Source: Zanthoxylum bungeanum
Lineage: Eukaryota > Streptophyta > Magnoliopsida > Sapindales > Rutaceae
Length of the DNA stretch: 64,000 bases
Reading direction: 5' to 3'
NCBI GenBank assembly: GCA_019454045.1
Contig: SKCR01036771.1
Location: 1-64,000, forward strand
The position numbers and the translations under genes were made by a program. The notes beneath the pieces are model-generated. The model was not told the origin of the DNA and ran no database searches. It saw nothing but the letters and a program-made list of their open reading frames with translations. Below, piece after piece: positions 60,936-64,000 of this stretch. How positions within the stretch are numbered: the first letter of the stretch is position 1; the number at the start of each line of letters is the position of its first letter.

Positions 60936-62832
60936 ATTAAGGTTGAAAAGTTTTCTTAACTCTTCTCTTTTAAGTTTCAGTTTTAATAATTTATATGAGA
61001 TATAGATTATTAGAATGCATGTTATGATGAGTAGGCACAATTAGATTCATGAGATGAATGGTTTGAATGTTCATGTGATGAATGTTTAATTTTGATTCAT
61101 GTGATGAATGTATTGCGTTGATCGTTAATTTTTCCGGCTCTTATTTTTAGTATTGGAAATGTAAGACCATAAGGTCATATTCTTTCAAGTGTTGTAAGTT
61201 CATTTCTTTTGTAATAAGTCCTTTTTGGAACTCAATTTGTAACTTGGAGGAGCCGATGCCGCGAAGGACTCATTACGAACCTATTCCGCGAAGAACTCAA
61301 CAACATACCATGGAGCAAGATTTGAAGACCAAGGGATGCCTTGGATTTATTATACTAATTAGATTAGTAATTTTTTAAAAAACAATAAGAGTCCGGTTAA
61401 CGCAATTTATGTATGTATGTTAAACTTCATTCCGTTACGAGTCTGTAGAAAAAAACGGGGACCAAAACGGACTCCGAAAGCTCCCGAACGGAGTAAATGA
61501 AGTGCTAGTGTTTTGACACCAGACCGATATCGTTCGAACTCCCGTAAAACGAAACTCAAACATTTTGCTATTGCCTGGAAAACGTTCGAACGCCAGAAAA
61601 CGAAACACAAACGTTTTCAGCCTAGACCTGGTCATATAAATATGTTTTAAATTGTTTATTAACATGTCATATAGCCTAGGGTGCCTACTCTTGCATTTTC
61701 ACATGCCATAACATGTAGACATGCATGATATTCAAGTCATAAAATATGATTTTATGTAAATTTAAAAGTTAAATTACAATATAAGATGCATGTAAATGAA
61801 TTAATAAGATTAATTGGTTAAAGGTTTAAAAATTTGGAATTCAAGTTTTAGAACAAATGGACATTATAAGTACATTATTTTCCTTGGTATATCGGATGGA
61901 AACCCGGATATAAATTCCATAGCCGCTTCCGAATGGACGGTAATTTGGTTTGCACTCGGGATATAATTTCACGTACCTTTGGAGTAAATAACGTACTTTT
62001 ATCTATTAAATGGTTTAATGACATATAGTTCATTAGTTGAATTCTAAAATTTTAAAAACCTATAAGTGAACTAATTTTTTAATTGTTAAAATTGATTAGA
62101 TCACTTAAGCAAACTTGATTAAATTAGTTTAATTAAGTTAATGATTAGTAGAGACTAATAAGTATTAGTGAATAAAATTTTAAGTGTTAAAATTGGTTAG
62201 ATCACTAATAATCCACTAGTATTTATAAAGATATGTTTTAGCCGAGCATAATCTTAATACATTAGAAACTAATGAGATAGAAACCTTAAACTTCAAATAG
62301 TGAGTGGGAGAGGGGTATACCACTATATATCCCACGATCTCCATTGTTATCCAAAAATGTGAGATTCAATAGGCGCCTTGTGGCAGCTTTGTTCCTGTCC
62401 CTCTACGGATGGTGTCCTTATTGGGTCAATATCAGGTTTGGATTCCGAAAGGATAGGAACTCTAGATGTATTTGGTGATTTGACCTACCCTACGGCGGCA
62501 CTTCACTAGTTAAGTCCAAGGGTTCCGAAATAATGGGTCACACTCACAAAGGAATGGTTAAGTTGTTAATCAAAGCTTCATTGATCAAAATAACGGTAGT
62601 TGATTAATATAGGAATAAGAGTTATTTCAGATATATTAATCAATTGAAAATGTCTCAATCTATCATGCGAATACTTGACCTACCCTACGGCGGCACTTAT
62701 TTGTGGGATGATAGATAACCGTGGCATAGTAATTCTTTTAGGTTTCTAATTCATTACACATTGATCATGCATCATGTTTAATTTTATGCCTAAATGTTTG
62801 ACAATTTCAATATGCGATGAATAAATGATTGA
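60936..62832 (+). other. Untranslated leader of copia E
   Basis: About 1.9 kb without a coding frame. It has a GC-richer patch at about 61430-61610 and a 24-bp direct repeat at 62480-62503 and 62675-62698 close to gag. Confidence 0.65.
62480..62698 (+). repeat. Perfect 24-bp direct repeat, 195 bp apart
   Basis: The unit starts TTGACCTACCCTACGGCGGC and ends CACTT. Copies are at 62480-62503 and 62675-62698, 135 bases before the gag start. Confidence 0.92.
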
Positions 62833-63558
62833 ATGCGCGTTTATTATTTTTCAGCCATTGCATCTGCAATAATCTCAATAATCAAACAACAAGAAAAATT
62901 AACCGGGGATAATTATGTTAAATGGAAAAGTGACATGAATGCTATCTTGGTCTGCAAAGACCTTAAATTTGTCCTAATGGAGGAATGTCCTCCTGAGCCA
63001 GCACCTAATGCTGGCAGAACTGCACGTAATTCCTATAATAATTGGATTAAAGCTGATGAGAAAGCCCATAGCTATTTGATAGCATCCATGTCTGAGGTTC
63101 TTGCTGCACAACATCAGCCTATGGCGACAGCATCATTGATTATGCAGTCATTACAGAACATGTTTGGGCAACCTTCAGACCGGCAACAACATGAGGCAAT
63201 TGCCTCTCTATTGACCGCTAGAATGAAGGAAGGCACCTCAGTCCGAGACCATGTGTTAAGGATGATGGCTCATCTTAATATGGCTGAAACCCATGGAGCA
63301 CGTATCAATGTGCAAAGCCAGGTGACAATGATCATGGAAACCCTTCCGAAGAGTTTCCTGCAGTTTAAAAGCAATTGTTCTATGAATAAATTGACTTTTA
63401 CGTTGACTGAACTGCTAAATGAGCTCACCAATTATGAGAACGTTATAAACGGTCCTCGTAAGACCAATGCTGAGGCAAATGTTGCCGAATCTTCTAAATC
63501 TGCAAAGAAGAAGAAGAAAGGCAATTGGAAGGCAAAGGCAAAACCAATAAAAAAAAAA
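62833..63558 (+). CDS. Copia E gag (UBN2-type capsid protein)
   Basis: The frame is open from ATG 62833. The family start is probably the MASAII-like position at 62857, where the codon is now ATT (IASAII). Visible are KLTGDNYVKWKSDMNAILVC, the copia gag N-terminal block with its Trp, then DRQQHEAIASLLTARMKEG, VRDHVLRMMAHLNMAE and METLPKSFLQFKSN. It ends in a Lys-rich region. Gag would form the particle that packages the element RNA. After an 11-A run (63549-63559) the protein continues in the -1 frame. The nominal frame to 63717 beyond that point is spurious. Confidence 0.85.
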
Positions 63559-64000
63559 AGAACAACAAAAGCTCCAAAGGAACCAATGCCAAAGGAAAAT
63601 GTTTCCATTGTGAACAACAAGGGCATTGGAAAAGGAATTGTCCGAAATACCTTGCCGAGCTTAAAGAGAAGAAAAACTCAGGTAAATATGATTTACTTGT
63701 TATTGAGTCTCTTTTAGTAGAGGATGATAAATCCGCTTGGATTGTTGATTCTGGTGCCACTAACCATGTTTGTTGTTCTTTGCAGCTACTTGACTCATGG
63801 AGGGACCTTTCTGAAGGTAGCTTCACCATGAGAGTTGGGACAGGAGATGCTGTTTCAGCAAAAACAGTGGGAGATTCCAAGTTAAACTTTAATAATAGTT
63901 ATTTATGTTTAAATGGTGTGCTATATATTCTTGGTTTTCGCAGGAATTTGATTTCTGTTACAAAACTTATGGAACATGGTTTTTCTATTTCGTTTAATAA
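63558..64000 (+). CDS. Copia E zinc knuckle and protease, partial
   Basis: In the -1 frame relative to gag, the sequence reads CFHCEQQGHWKRNC (intact CCHC knuckle, from 63600), then the protease motif WIVDSGATNHVC (from about 63738) and GVLYILGFRRNLISVTKL, to the window end. Knuckle and protease are undamaged. This would be the gag-pol continuation of a single copia polyprotein. Integrase and RT lie beyond the window. Confidence 0.85.

Larger units (their letters stand above)
58991..64000 (+). mobile_element. Ty1/copia element E, 5' part, runs off the window
   Basis: 5' LTR, perfect-start PBS, long leader, gag and protease are in order. It is distinct from the A/B/C family in LTR sequence and gag. 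It inserted into the Tat gag relic. The right LTR and target duplication lie beyond the window. The left flank is TATCA. Confidence 0.9.

Noticed and set aside
63494..63880. Minus-strand 128-codon frame
   Set aside because: It is antisense to the intact zinc knuckle and protease of copia E.

Overview
This window looks like plant heterochromatin, from an angiosperm and probably a eudicot. It is AT-rich, shows no convincing host gene, and is almost wholly built of nested, decayed LTR retrotransposons plus one hAT DNA transposon. Plant hallmarks are primer-binding sites complementary to initiator-Met tRNA (TGGTATCAGAGC and variants), Athila, Tat and chromovirus-type Ty3/gypsy relics, Ty1/copia elements with 2-kb LTRs, and a plant-type LOG (cytokinin-activating enzyme) sequence. 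Every coding region seen carries stops, frameshifts or truncation. The possible exception is the copia element running off the right edge, which has one frame change.

Layout. 1-1590: end of an Athila/Tat-like LTR. 1591-15739: a plus-strand, chromovirus-like Ty3 relic whose 2623-bp 3' LTR is 13117-15739, split by complete copia element A (2573-12359). 15740-16779: LTR end, PBS and leader of another Ty3 family ('F'). 16780-34225: a minus-strand relative of the chromovirus with 5' LTR 31603-34225 and truncated 3' LTR 16780-18305, split by copia element C (21353-30627). C is flanked by a perfect CTTAC duplication, but its interior is inverted relative to its outer ends. 34226-36660: a very degraded copia relic. 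36661-52276: an Athila-like relic with integrase, an unrecognised extra ORF, a captured LOG gene relic, 3' UTR repeats and a 3' LTR. That LTR is split by complete minus-strand copia element B (42285-52189, perfect GGATC duplication). 52277-53597: a family F LTR. 53598-58990: a minus-strand Tat/Ogre-like protease and gag relic, split by a 3.6-kb hAT element (54616-58225) with 8-bp target duplication and a decayed transposase. 58991-64000: 5' LTR, leader, gag and protease of a younger copia element E that continues past the window.

The most notable content is the LOG-like sequence at 39182-39812. It lies between integrase and 3' LTR of the Athila-like element, where env-like or extra ORFs usually sit. 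It is intronless, is preceded by a second unrecognised ORF with a splice-acceptor-like signal, and has a damaged family motif. This suggests a retrotransposon that captured a processed cytokinin-biosynthesis gene. Other notable points are: copies A and B share the same loss of the reverse transcriptase YVDD site, implying spread in trans from an already defective source; a 19-nt leader motif is repeated within all three copia copies; and copia C has an inverted, LTR-duplicated structure.
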